NCBI GenBank assembly: GCA_963662765.2
Contig: CAXXUP010000005.1
Coordinates: 1-64,000 of the forward strand
Reading direction: 5' to 3'
Source: DATMXT01 sp963662765
GTDB lineage: Bacteria > Bacillota > Clostridia > Oscillospirales > Feifaniaceae
DNA: 64,000 nt
The notes below the pieces were generated by a model. It saw only the letters and a list, made by a program, of their open reading frames with translations, searched no databases and was not told where the DNA came from. The translations under genes and the position numbers were made by a program. Below, piece by piece: positions 17,680 through 25,751 of the stretch. Position 1 is the stretch's first letter; each line of letters starts with the position of its first letter.

Positions 17680-18633
17680 TTGCCGCTTGGCACTTTCACC
17701 TGTGTGACCGGCGTGTCGGGCTCCGGCAAGTCCTCCCTCATCAATGAAATTCTCTATAAGTCGCTGGCGGCGCAGCTAAACGGTGCCCGCACGTCGCCCG
17801 GCGCCCACACCCGCATTGAAGGGGTTGAGCTGCTCGACAAGGTCATCGCCATCGACCAGTCGCCCATCGGGCGCACACCCCGGTCAAACCCTGCCACCTA
17901 CACCGGACTCTTCACCGACGTTCGCAATGTCTTCGCCGCGACGACCGAGTCTCGAATGCGGGGTTTTGGCCCCGGCAGGTTCTCCTTCAACGTTAAGGGC
18001 GGCCGGTGCGAATCCTGTCAGGGTGACGGCATCATAAAAATTGAGATGCACTTTCTGCCGGACGTCTATGTGCCCTGCGAAGTTTGCAAGGGGAAGCGGT
18101 ATAACAGAGAGACCCTCGAAGTAAAGTACAAGGGGAAGACCATCGCCGACGTGCTCGACATGACGGTGGAGGAGGGCGTCGCCTTCTTCGAGAACATCCC
18201 GTCCATCAGACGCAAGCTCGAAACCCTCTTTGACGTGGGGCTCGGCTACATCAAAATCGGCCAGCCTTCCACGCAGCTCTCGGGCGGCGAGGCCCAGCGG
18301 GTGAAGCTTGCGACCGAACTCGCCCGCCGCTCGACCGGCAAGACGGTCTATATCCTCGACGAACCGACGACGGGTCTGCACACGGCCGACGTGCACAAGC
18401 TCGTCGAAGTTCTGCAGAAATTCGTGGTCGAGGGGAACACGGTCATCGTCATCGAGCATAATCTGGATATCATCAAGTGCGCAGACTATATCGTCGATCT
18501 CGGCCCCGATGGCGGCGACCGCGGCGGCGAAGTGGTGGCCTGCGGCACTCCGGAAGAAGTTGCGGAAACGCCTAGCTCCTACACGGGAACTTACTTGAAG
18601 GCTGTGCTCGAAATGGCACAGCAGGGGAGATAA
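17680..18633 (+). CDS. uvrA: Excinuclease ABC subunit A, 3' part of a frameshifted gene
   Basis: Continuation of uvrA in the -1 frame. Family-like sequence (PGNGGILRIVGACENNLKDI) starts near 17611, ahead of the first usable ATG at 17680. It holds the second Walker A GVSGSGKSS, the large zinc finger (CESCQGDGIIK ... CEVCKGKRY), the second signature LSGGEAQRVKL and Walker B YILDEPTTGL. No ribosome site suits an independent start at 17680, so it is unlikely to be a separate gene. Confidence 0.92.
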   Translation: MPLGTFTCVTGVSGSGKSSLINEILYKSLAAQLNGARTSPGAHTRIEGVELLDKVIAIDQSPIGRTPRSNPATYTGLFTDVRNVFAATTESRMRGFGPGRFSFNVKGGRCESCQGDGIIKIEMHFLPDVYVPCEVCKGKRYNRETLEVKYKGKTIADVLDMTVEEGVAFFENIPSIRRKLETLFDVGLGYIKIGQPSTQLSGGEAQRVKLATELARRSTGKTVYILDEPTTGLHTADVHKLVEVLQKFVVEGNTVIVIEHNLDIIKCADYIVDLGPDGGDRGGEVVACGTPEEVAETPSSYTGTYLKAVLEMAQQGR

Positions 18634-18638
18634 CGCCC

Positions 18639-19478
18639 GTGTTCGGATATATTCTCCCCAAGCAGGAGGAACTGCGCCTTAGGGAAAACGAGGCCTACAA
18701 GGCCATTTACTGCGGGCTCTGCCACCGGCTCAAAGAGACTTACGGCGCGGCCGCAACCATGGGCCTCTCCTACGATTTCGCCTTTTTAGCGTGTCTCGGC
18801 ATGGCGCTCGATGAGGATGAGCCGGTCTACGTCAAGCGGATGTGTGCGACAAATCCCTTGAAAAACACAGGAACCCTCTCCTCCGAGGCCTCGCTTGACT
18901 TAGTGGCTGCCGCCCATGTGATCCTGGGGTGCGGCAAGCTGCGTGACGACCTTGCGGACGAGCGGGGCTCAAAGCGGGCGAAGGCAAAAGCCGCGCTCCT
19001 GGCGCTCGGTCCAGCCGAACGGCTTGCCAGAACATACTATCCGGAGCTTGGCGCATGCGTCGATGGGGCGCTCTCGGGCCTTGCGGCAGCCGAAGGGGGT
19101 CCGACCCTGACGCTTGACGGCTACACCCGCCACTTCGCCGATATGCTGGCGTGGCTTGCACAGCACCTGTCGGAGGATGAAGTCACCATGCGAATCCTGC
19201 ATGAGCTCGGGTATCAGGTGGGCCGGTGGATCTATTTGATTGATGCGGTTGACGACCTCACGGAGGATCGTGAGCTTGGCCGGTTTAACCCGCTCATAGC
19301 GGCGGGGCTTGACGGCGACACTGCGCTTGTGGTACAAATGCTGACAGATGCGGCTTTTGGGGCGGCCGCGGCCTTAGATCTTGCGCCGCTGCAGCGCTAC
19401 CGCGGAATACTCGAAAACATATTACGGGTCGGAATGCCCGCGAAACAGAGAGGAATAACGCATGAAAAACCCGTATGA
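18639..19478 (+). CDS. DUF5685 family protein
   Basis: A 279-residue helical protein with a GTG start five bases after uvrA. The N-terminus FGYILPKQEELRLRE and the block YCGLCHRLKETYG (about 24-36), with a CxxCH pair, mark the DUF5685 family of Clostridia. A later segment YLIDAVDDLTED (about 199-210) is Asp-rich and recalls prenyl-synthase-like metal motifs, but no activity is known. It overlaps the DnaJ-domain gene by 17 bases; the two are typically neighbours and may act together. Confidence 0.8.
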   Translation: MFGYILPKQEELRLRENEAYKAIYCGLCHRLKETYGAAATMGLSYDFAFLACLGMALDEDEPVYVKRMCATNPLKNTGTLSSEASLDLVAAAHVILGCGKLRDDLADERGSKRAKAKAALLALGPAERLARTYYPELGACVDGALSGLAAAEGGPTLTLDGYTRHFADMLAWLAQHLSEDEVTMRILHELGYQVGRWIYLIDAVDDLTEDRELGRFNPLIAAGLDGDTALVVQMLTDAAFGAAAALDLAPLQRYRGILENILRVGMPAKQRGITHEKPV

Positions 19479-20061
19479 GGTTCTGGGCGTAGGGCGCACG
19501 GCCACCGATCAGGAGGTAAAAACCGCCTACCGGGAACTGGCACGTAAATATCACCCTGACAACTATCAGAATAACCCGCTTGCCGATCTCGCCAAGGAAA
19601 AAATGAGCGAGATCAATGCCGCATACGACGAGATTGTCCATGAGCGGGGGGCAGGCGGCACAGGGCGCACCTATCAAAGCGGCGACGCATCTTCCGGCTC
19701 CGGCAGGTTCTCCGAGGTGCGCAACATGATTGCGCAGGGGAGAATCGAAGATGCACACCGGACGCTCGACGGCGTGCCGGTCTCGGGCCGCACTGCCGAG
19801 TGGCATTTTCTGCGGGGTGTCGTACTGCAGCGTAAAGGATGGCTCTCGGACGCGAGGCTCTGCTATCAGCAGGCCGTCAATATGGACCCCTCGAACCCCG
19901 AGTACCGGGCCGCCTTAAACGCCATGGGCGCGGGGCAGGCCCCGTGGCAGGACGACTCGTACGGGACCGGCGGGGCGTTTTGCCTCCCCTGCACAGGATG
20001 TGATGTATGTTCCGCGGCGCTCTGCGCCAACTGCATGTGTAACTGCTGCTTCGGACGATGA
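19462..20061 (+). CDS. DnaJ-domain protein with a Cys-rich tail
   Basis: A 199-residue protein with an N-terminal J domain (about 1-65, HPD at 31-33), a middle TPR-like stretch (about 90-150) and a C-terminal tail (about 173-199) with nine cysteines spaced as CxxCxxC and CxxCxCxCC. A J domain recruits and stimulates DnaK. The tail could bind zinc or act in membrane or envelope assembly, but its role is unknown. It is not DnaJ itself because the G/F region and the central zinc repeats are absent. Overlaps with both neighbours suggest translational coupling. Confidence 0.85.
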   Translation: MKNPYEVLGVGRTATDQEVKTAYRELARKYHPDNYQNNPLADLAKEKMSEINAAYDEIVHERGAGGTGRTYQSGDASSGSGRFSEVRNMIAQGRIEDAHRTLDGVPVSGRTAEWHFLRGVVLQRKGWLSDARLCYQQAVNMDPSNPEYRAALNAMGAGQAPWQDDSYGTGGAFCLPCTGCDVCSAALCANCMCNCCFGR

Positions 20062-20567
20062 GTGCCCGCGAAATAACCGGCGGAGCAATGATGGCGGCGG
20101 CAGCGGTGGTGCTCATGGCCGTATCGGTCATTTTTCCCACACTCTCCATCACCTGCGCAGCCTTCTCAGGATTCATCATCATGTTTGCCTACCTGAAGTG
20201 GGGCATGAAGACCGCCCTCCTCAGCTACGCGACCGCGTCGATCTTAGGCATTTTGCTGCTGCCAAACAAGGAGGCGGCCATTCTCTTTGCCGTACTCTTC
20301 GGCCAATACCCTATGATCAAGGCGGCCATTGAGCGAAAGGCTGGGAAGCTTAGAGCCTTTACACTTAAAGCGCTCTATTTCAACACGGATATGCTGCTTG
20401 TCTATTACTTCGTGTCCGGGGTGTTGGACCTTGAGATTATTGAACGGACTGTGCCGCTGACATTTGCCTTCTTTTTCATGAACGTCGTCTTTCTCATCTA
20501 CGATTATACCTTTTCTCCGCTCATGGCGGTATTAAGGCAGCGGTTTTTCAAATTTTTGTGGAGGTAA
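20058..20567 (+). CDS. Uncharacterised multi-pass membrane protein
   Basis: A 169-residue hydrophobic protein with about five membrane helices. The start overlaps the DnaJ-domain gene (ATGA). The small size and helix pattern recall S-components of ECF transporters, but no diagnostic motif is visible and no function is assigned. It sits between a J-domain gene and an M50 protease gene. Confidence 0.75.
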   Translation: MSAREITGGAMMAAAAVVLMAVSVIFPTLSITCAAFSGFIIMFAYLKWGMKTALLSYATASILGILLLPNKEAAILFAVLFGQYPMIKAAIERKAGKLRAFTLKALYFNTDMLLVYYFVSGVLDLEIIERTVPLTFAFFFMNVVFLIYDYTFSPLMAVLRQRFFKFLWR

Positions 20568-20572
20568 CCTTT

Positions 20573-21220
20573 TTGTTACAGGACTTCTTGGAAAACGCCC
20601 TATACCTCGTTCCGACGGCACTGCTGTCGCTGACTTTCCACGAGTTTTCACACGGGTGGGTGGCCTATAAGCTTGGGGACCCGACCGCCAAACAGGCAGG
20701 CCGGCTCTCCTTGAATCCGCTTGTCCACCTCGATGTGCTCGGCACCATCGCCATGCTGCTGCTGCGGTTTGGCTGGGCAAAGCCAGTGCCCGTCAACCCC
20801 ATGTACTTCAAAAACCGCAAACGGGACATGGCCATCACCGCAGTGGCAGGCCCCATTTCGAATTTGCTCTTGGCCTTTGTCTGCATGATTTTGTTTTACA
20901 CCACGGTCACCTTTATTCCCTCCGGTACAATTGGCGACGTCCTGCAGACCTTTTTCATCATCATGGTCAGCCTCAATGTGGGGCTTGCCGTATTCAATCT
21001 GCTGCCCATCTCTCCGCTCGACGGCTCGAAAATCCTCTATGCGGTGCTGCCGAACGCGACATATTTTAAAATCATGCGGTATGAAAAATATTTCATGCCG
21101 GTGCTTTTCATTTTACTCTGGACGGGACTGCTGTCGGGCCCCATCTCATGGATGCGCGACGCCGTGATTTCGGGTATGGAGGCCGTCATCCTGCCGGTAT
21201 TCCGCATACTATGGAGCTAA
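20573..21220 (+). CDS. Site-2 protease family (M50) membrane metalloprotease
   Basis: A 215-residue intramembrane-type zinc protease. The zinc motif HEFSH is at 23-27 (H23, E24, H27), and the second metal Asp is in LLPISPLDGSKI (about 146-157). There are about five helices and no PDZ domain, as in the short clostridial S2P-like group. TTG 20573 follows GGAGG at 8-base spacing and is preferred to an in-frame GTG at 20558 that overlaps the ribosome site. It overlaps scpA by 10 bases. Confidence 0.88.
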   Translation: MLQDFLENALYLVPTALLSLTFHEFSHGWVAYKLGDPTAKQAGRLSLNPLVHLDVLGTIAMLLLRFGWAKPVPVNPMYFKNRKRDMAITAVAGPISNLLLAFVCMILFYTTVTFIPSGTIGDVLQTFFIIMVSLNVGLAVFNLLPISPLDGSKILYAVLPNATYFKIMRYEKYFMPVLFILLWTGLLSGPISWMRDAVISGMEAVILPVFRILWS

Positions 21221-21933
21221 ACTACAAACTGGAGATTTTCGAAGGGCCGCTCGACCTTCTGCTCCACTTAATCGAAAAAAACGAGCTCGACATCAAGGAC
21301 ATCCGAATTTCGCTGCTCCTTGACCAGTTCATGGAGTATGTGCATGTGTACGAACAGGCAAATATGGAGAATCTGTCCGAGTTCCTCCTGATGGCCTCGA
21401 GGCTCCTCTACATAAAGTCGAAACAGTTACTGCCGGTGGAGGACGAGGAAGAAGATCCGCTGGAAGAGCTTTCCGCCATGCTGGCAGACTACGCGCGGTA
21501 CAAAGAGCTTGCAAGCGATCTTGACGACCGGATGCGGGAATACGGCACCCGCCGGCTGGTCCGCGATCCGCAGCGGCTGCCGCCGGCGCCCATCCCGGAG
21601 ACCGCCTATCCGGCGGACAAGCTGGTCGAGGCCTACCGGTCCGTCTTTCGGGGCAGCCTGCGCCGACTTCCGCCGCCCGTCGCCGCCTTTGAGGGCATTG
21701 TAGCCCACCGGATGGTGTCGGTCGCATCCAAGGCTGTGGCGCTTCTTCGGCAGCTTACAAAACAGGGCGGTATGCGCTTTTTAAAAATTTTAGGGGAGCA
21801 GGGGACGAAGTCTGATAAAATTGCCTGTTTTCTGGCAATACTTGAACTGTCAAACAGAGGCCGGGTGCGCATCACAGATACCGGCCTCGCCGACTACAAG
21901 ATCAATTTAGTGCGGGAGGGTGAGAAGCGGTGA
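21211..21933 (+). CDS. scpA: Segregation and condensation protein A
   Basis: Kleisin subunit of the SMC-ScpAB condensin, 240 residues. The N-terminal kleisin motif FEGPLDLLLHLIEKNELDI (about 9-27) is clear, as is the C-terminal winged-helix segment FLAILELSNRGRVRI. ATG 21211 is preferred to an in-frame upstream start that lies inside the protease gene. scpB follows with a four-base overlap, the standard pair. Confidence 0.94.
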   Translation: MELNYKLEIFEGPLDLLLHLIEKNELDIKDIRISLLLDQFMEYVHVYEQANMENLSEFLLMASRLLYIKSKQLLPVEDEEEDPLEELSAMLADYARYKELASDLDDRMREYGTRRLVRDPQRLPPAPIPETAYPADKLVEAYRSVFRGSLRRLPPPVAAFEGIVAHRMVSVASKAVALLRQLTKQGGMRFLKILGEQGTKSDKIACFLAILELSNRGRVRITDTGLADYKINLVREGEKR

Positions 21934-22499
21934 AGTACTCTAAATCCGAGGGCGTGCTGGAAGCCCTTCTCTTTGCCGCCGGAACCCCCACTGAACTTGA
22001 GCTTTTGGCACGTGCTGCAGGGCTTGACGCCGCCACCTGTGCCGCGGTGCTGGATAATCTGCGGGTGAAGTATGACGAGGAAAACCGCGGAGTCGAGCTG
22101 CTCCGCCTGGGGGACTCTTATCAACTGTGCACAAAGTCCGAGTACGCCGACACAGTCAGGGAAGCACTCGAAAAGCGCAGAGACGCCGCTCTGTCGGCCG
22201 CCGCGCTCGAAGTGCTCGCCATCACCGCCTATAACCAGCCGGTCACGCGGGCTTTCATCGAACAAGCGCGGGGTGTCGACAGCTCCGGCATCGTAAGCGC
22301 TCTCGTAGAAAAAGGATATCTTGAAGAGCGCGGGCGACTGGATGCCCCCGGTCGTCCTATGCAGTTTGGCACAACGCCCTCCTTTTTGCGCACATTCGGC
22401 CTCTCCTCGCTCTCTGATCTGCCACCCATAGAAGGGGAGGCTGGCCTGTTTGCCGCATCGTTCGGGGAGACGGCGGCGGTGCAGGGAGGGAGCGCGTGA
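21930..22499 (+). CDS. scpB: Segregation and condensation protein B
   Basis: Dimeric winged-helix partner of ScpA in chromosome condensation, 189 residues. The sequence begins with the family pattern EGVLEALLFAAGTP and contains ALEVLAITAYNQPVTRAFIE (about 90-109). The start is GTG. Overlaps with scpA and the next gene indicate one operon. Confidence 0.93.
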   Translation: MKYSKSEGVLEALLFAAGTPTELELLARAAGLDAATCAAVLDNLRVKYDEENRGVELLRLGDSYQLCTKSEYADTVREALEKRRDAALSAAALEVLAITAYNQPVTRAFIEQARGVDSSGIVSALVEKGYLEERGRLDAPGRPMQFGTTPSFLRTFGLSSLSDLPPIEGEAGLFAASFGETAAVQGGSA

Positions 22500-23152
22500 A
22501 CCTTTTTGGATATATCCTCTGCGGCCTGCTGGCGCTGATACTTGGGCTGCTCATCTCGACAGTCGGGGCAGATATTCGGTATTCCGACGACGGTTCGATT
22601 CTGATTTTGCTTTTTAACGGCATTCACGTTTACAAAGTGCCGCTTTTTCCAGATCTCATTCCCCCCGCGCTCGCCAAAAAAAAGCCCGAAGAGCTGAAAG
22701 AAAAACCAGCACCCGAGCAGGCGCTCATTGAACTGTTTACGGGCGTCGGCGATTTGCTCTCATTTTCAAAACGCGCACTTAGCATTTTTTACCGGAAGCT
22801 AATCAAAAAAATCGTCGTGAACGAGCTCAAAATACACATTAGCGTCGCGACCGACGACGCGGTCAGGACAACGGTGCTCTTCGGAAACCTGTCCGGACTT
22901 GTGAACGCGGTCTGCGCCACGCTTTCATATATGGTGACCCTTAAGCGCTGCGACGTCAACATCGTGCCGGATTACGCGTCGGCAAAGACCCACGCAAACC
23001 TGCGCGCCGTATTCAGACTTCGGGTGTACCGGCTGCCCTTTTTAATCGCGGCACTTTACCCGATGTACAAAGAGATGAAAGAAAGGAAGAGGAAACATGA
23101 ACAGCCATCCGATCAACGAAGTGACCTCCAACATCATGGAGAAGCTAACTGA
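22496..23152 (+). CDS. DUF2953 domain-containing protein
   Basis: A 218-residue protein with an N-terminal membrane helix (about 5-25) and a soluble domain matching DUF2953, a family usually placed beside ytfJ in spore formers. The start is GTG, overlapping scpB by four bases. Its C-terminal basic tail overlaps the ytfJ start by 56 bases, a long overlap, but both frames look genuine. A sporulation link is inference from the neighbour. Confidence 0.82.
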   Translation: MNLFGYILCGLLALILGLLISTVGADIRYSDDGSILILLFNGIHVYKVPLFPDLIPPALAKKKPEELKEKPAPEQALIELFTGVGDLLSFSKRALSIFYRKLIKKIVVNELKIHISVATDDAVRTTVLFGNLSGLVNAVCATLSYMVTLKRCDVNIVPDYASAKTHANLRAVFRLRVYRLPFLIAALYPMYKEMKERKRKHEQPSDQRSDLQHHGEAN

Positions 23153-23525
23153 AATGACCGACGTGAATACAATCATCGGTGATCCCATCACCACGCCCGC
23201 CGGCGTAGTCATCATTCCGATCTCCAAAGTCTCCCTTGGCTTTGGCGTCGGAGGAGGCGAATACAACATGAACACGGCAGTTCCCTCCCAGCCCGATGCC
23301 AAAATCCCCTTTGGCGGCGGCGGCGGTGCGGCGCTGACCATCAATCCCATTGCTTTCCTCACAGTGACGGGCGAAAATGTAAAGGTGCTGACGGTCGACC
23401 GGGACGAGTCGACGATTGACAAGGCCCTCGCCATGCTTCCGGAACTTGTCGATAAGGCGGTCGCTGCCTATAACGAGCGCAAGGGAAAGAAAAATGCGCC
23501 GGAAAATCCGGCCGATTCCAAATAG
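23097..23525 (+). CDS. ytfJ: GerW/YtfJ family sporulation protein
   Basis: A 142-residue protein of the spore-associated YtfJ family (GerW in Bacillus is required for germination with some nutrients). The conserved blocks GDPITTPAGVVIIPISKVSLGF and a Gly-rich stretch (about 50-80) are present. It is one of three sporulation markers in the window with dacF and yunB. A long hairpin separates it from dacF. Confidence 0.93.
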   Translation: MNSHPINEVTSNIMEKLTEMTDVNTIIGDPITTPAGVVIIPISKVSLGFGVGGGEYNMNTAVPSQPDAKIPFGGGGGAALTINPIAFLTVTGENVKVLTVDRDESTIDKALAMLPELVDKAVAAYNERKGKKNAPENPADSK

Positions 23526-23533
23526 ACTATCGG

Positions 23534-23567
23534 ACATCACCCGTTCATATACATGAACGGGTGATGT
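23534..23567 (+). promoter_or_regulatory. Hairpin covering the dacF ribosome-binding site
   Basis: ACATCACCCGTTCAT (23534-23548) pairs perfectly with ATGAACGGGTGATGT (23553-23567) around a four-base loop. The right arm contains GGGTGAT, the only plausible ribosome site, and ends one base before the ATG at 23569. No T-run follows, so it is not a standard terminator. It could hold down dacF translation from ytfJ read-through. Confidence 0.65.
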
Positions 23568-23568
23568 T

Positions 23569-24663
23569 ATGAAAAAGCTGTTTGCCGTACTTTTGTTGTT
23601 TGCCGTGCTCACAGGCCCAGCCGCAGCGCTTTCCACCTCGGCAAAAGGTGCCGCACTGCTTGAAACCGATACCGGAGTTTTTCTCTATGAGCAAAACTCC
23701 GGTATTCGGCTGCCCATGGCCTCGACCACCAAGATCATGACGGCATACGTTGCCTTAAAGTACGGCGACATCACAAAAGAATTCACCATCCCGGCCGCTG
23801 CGGTCGGAGTGGAGGGCTCCTCCATGTATTTGCTAAAGGGCGAAGTCTATACGCTCGACGAGCTGCTCTACGGACTCATGATGACTTCCGGCAACGATGC
23901 GGCGGCGGCGGTCGCCATCTGTGTCGCCGGCAGCATTTCCGACTTCGTATTTCTCATGAACGCCGAGGCCGCGGCCCTAGGGCTCTCGAACACCCACTTC
24001 GACAACCCGAGCGGCCTCGACTCCGACACCCACTACACGACAGCGGCAGAGCTTGCGACCATCACCGCAAAAGCGCTTGAAAACGCCGATTTCCGGCGGT
24101 ATGTCGGGGCGAAAAAATATATGATCCCGGGTACTTCCACCCACCCGGCCCGATATTTTGCGAGCAAAAACCGCATTTTGCTCTCCTATGAGGGGGCAAT
24201 CGGCGTCAAGACCGGCTATACGGTCCACTCCGGACGCTCCCTTGTGACGGCGGCGCAGCGGGGAGGCGTGCGCCTTGTGGCCGTCACCATCCACGACGGG
24301 AACGACTGGGCAGACCACAGGCAGATGCTCGACTACGGGTTTTCCAGAACCTGCTCGGTCGACCCGATGTCCTGCCTCTCATCGGAATATCTTCTCCCCG
24401 TGGCTGGCGGCGGGAACGTCCGCGTGCGCCCTGACAAAGCCCCGGTGATGACCCTCGTTGACATGTCGGGCCCCGTCTTGCATGCCAAAATCATTTTGCC
24501 GCATTTTCTCTATCCCGACATTTCGATGCTGCAGCAGGTGGGGGAGGCCCGTATTTTTGCCGGAGATGTGCTCCTTTGCACCGTTGCGCTGCGTGCATAC
24601 GACAGCGTACAGATGCAAAGGACGAAAAAGTCTCTCTTTGAATTGATTTGCGGCCTTTTTTGA
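23569..24663 (+). CDS. dacF: D-alanyl-D-alanine carboxypeptidase (penicillin-binding protein 5/6 type)
   Basis: Secreted, membrane-tethered peptidase that trims the terminal D-Ala from peptidoglycan peptides. The 364-residue protein has a signal peptide (about 1-20) and all three active-site motifs: STTK at 52-55, SGN at 107-109 and KTG at 214-216. A C-terminal amphipathic end may anchor it. Placement after ytfJ suggests the sporulation-linked DacF rather than vegetative DacA. The symbol is inference from context. Confidence 0.9.
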   Translation: MKKLFAVLLLFAVLTGPAAALSTSAKGAALLETDTGVFLYEQNSGIRLPMASTTKIMTAYVALKYGDITKEFTIPAAAVGVEGSSMYLLKGEVYTLDELLYGLMMTSGNDAAAAVAICVAGSISDFVFLMNAEAAALGLSNTHFDNPSGLDSDTHYTTAAELATITAKALENADFRRYVGAKKYMIPGTSTHPARYFASKNRILLSYEGAIGVKTGYTVHSGRSLVTAAQRGGVRLVAVTIHDGNDWADHRQMLDYGFSRTCSVDPMSCLSSEYLLPVAGGGNVRVRPDKAPVMTLVDMSGPVLHAKIILPHFLYPDISMLQQVGEARIFAGDVLLCTVALRAYDSVQMQRTKKSLFELICGLF

Positions 24664-24671
24664 GATATAAT
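24643..24671 (+). promoter_or_regulatory. Predicted promoter of the rluB group
   Basis: TTGATT (24643-24648) and TATAAT (24666-24671) are 17 bases apart and overlap the 3' end of dacF. The rluB start lies 43 bases downstream. A short inverted repeat ACTGT/ACAGT follows the -10 box. Confidence 0.72.
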
Positions 24672-24714
24672 TAAATTCTACTGTGCATCAACAGTGTATG
24701 ACAAAGGAGCGATC

Positions 24715-25431
24715 ATGGAACTACGCCTGCAAAAATATATCGCCGACTGTGGAATCTGCTCGCGGCGCGCCGCGGAAGTGCTGATTACGGCCGGTAAAGT
24801 GACGGTAAACGGAAAGAAGGCCCTCCTCGGACAAAAGGTGGGCCCGGACGACGTTGTCATGCTGGACGGCAAAGAGCTGCGCAATACACCTCATGAATTC
24901 ACTTACATCATGCTCAATAAGCCCCGCGGCTACATCACGACCCTGACCGACGAGGAGGGGCGCCACTGCGTCGCAGATCTCTTGGAGGGAGTGGAAGCCA
25001 GGGTCGTCCCGGTGGGCCGGCTGGACCGCAACTCCGAAGGGCTGCTGCTGCTCTCCGACGACGGGGATCTCGTGTACAAGCTGACCCATCCGAGCCACGA
25101 TGTGCCTAAGCGCTACATTGCGACGCTGCGCGGCCATGTCGGCGGCGATGTGCTGGACAAGCTAAGTCATGAGATGGTGCTCGACGGACGCCCGCTTCGT
25201 CCGGTCGAAATCGAGGTGCTCGATAACGCGCCCGAACGCTCGGTGCTGCAGTTCACGCTCTTTGAAGGGCGCAACCGCCAGATCCGGCGCATGTGCGAGA
25301 CGGCCGGCGCCGAGGTCATCCGGCTGAAACGGGTGGCAGTCGGCGATCTGCGGCTGGCAGAGGTCAAGCCCGGCAAATGGCGCAATCTTACGGCCGAAGA
25401 GGTAAGTTATCTGAAGGAGCTGTCAAAATGA
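24715..25431 (+). CDS. rluB: RluB/RsuA-family pseudouridine synthase
   Basis: rRNA pseudouridine synthase, 238 residues, with an N-terminal S4 domain (about 1-50) and catalytic D104 in VGRLDRNSEGLLLL. The segment FEGRNRQIRRMCE (about 180-192) is typical of the RsuA/RluB group. ATG 24715 follows AAAGGAG. RluB is the usual call next to scpB in Firmicutes; the exact target base is inferred. It overlaps the next gene by four bases. Confidence 0.9.
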   Translation: MELRLQKYIADCGICSRRAAEVLITAGKVTVNGKKALLGQKVGPDDVVMLDGKELRNTPHEFTYIMLNKPRGYITTLTDEEGRHCVADLLEGVEARVVPVGRLDRNSEGLLLLSDDGDLVYKLTHPSHDVPKRYIATLRGHVGGDVLDKLSHEMVLDGRPLRPVEIEVLDNAPERSVLQFTLFEGRNRQIRRMCETAGAEVIRLKRVAVGDLRLAEVKPGKWRNLTAEEVSYLKELSK

Positions 25432-25751
25432 TTGCGATGAAGCAAACAGCGCCCGAGGAGTATTCTTTGTTCGAAGACGGCACGCTTGCCGGCGTCTGCC
25501 GGTTTACGTCGGAGGACGACGCTCTTGTGATCCTCGGAATTATAGAAAAGAAGAAAATTCCCGGTTTTGACACGTACGACGCACTGCTTCGGGCAGTTGC
25601 GAATTTCACACTGCCGCTTGGCTTTTCAAGGGCCGTCTGCAAAAACGAGCTCATGTTCGAGCGGCTCGCGGCACTTCGATTCATTCGCATAGGGGAGACA
25701 ATGGTCTCCACGCCCGAAGAGGTCCTGCGGGATCTCTGCAAACATGTGTAG
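25428..25751 (+). CDS. Uncharacterised small protein
   Basis: A 107-residue soluble protein, not recognised. The start overlaps the rluB stop (ATGA) and its end overlaps the next gene by eight bases, so it is very likely translated. The arrangement of short strands and helices around FTSEDDALVILGIIEKK could be a reduced acetyltransferase-like fold, but no acetyl-CoA motif is visible and no function is assigned. Confidence 0.7.
   Translation: MIAMKQTAPEEYSLFEDGTLAGVCRFTSEDDALVILGIIEKKKIPGFDTYDALLRAVANFTLPLGFSRAVCKNELMFERLAALRFIRIGETMVSTPEEVLRDLCKHV

Noticed and set aside
23534..23567. Hairpin as a rho-independent terminator of ytfJ
   Set aside because: There is no T-run; the right arm runs straight into the dacF start codon.
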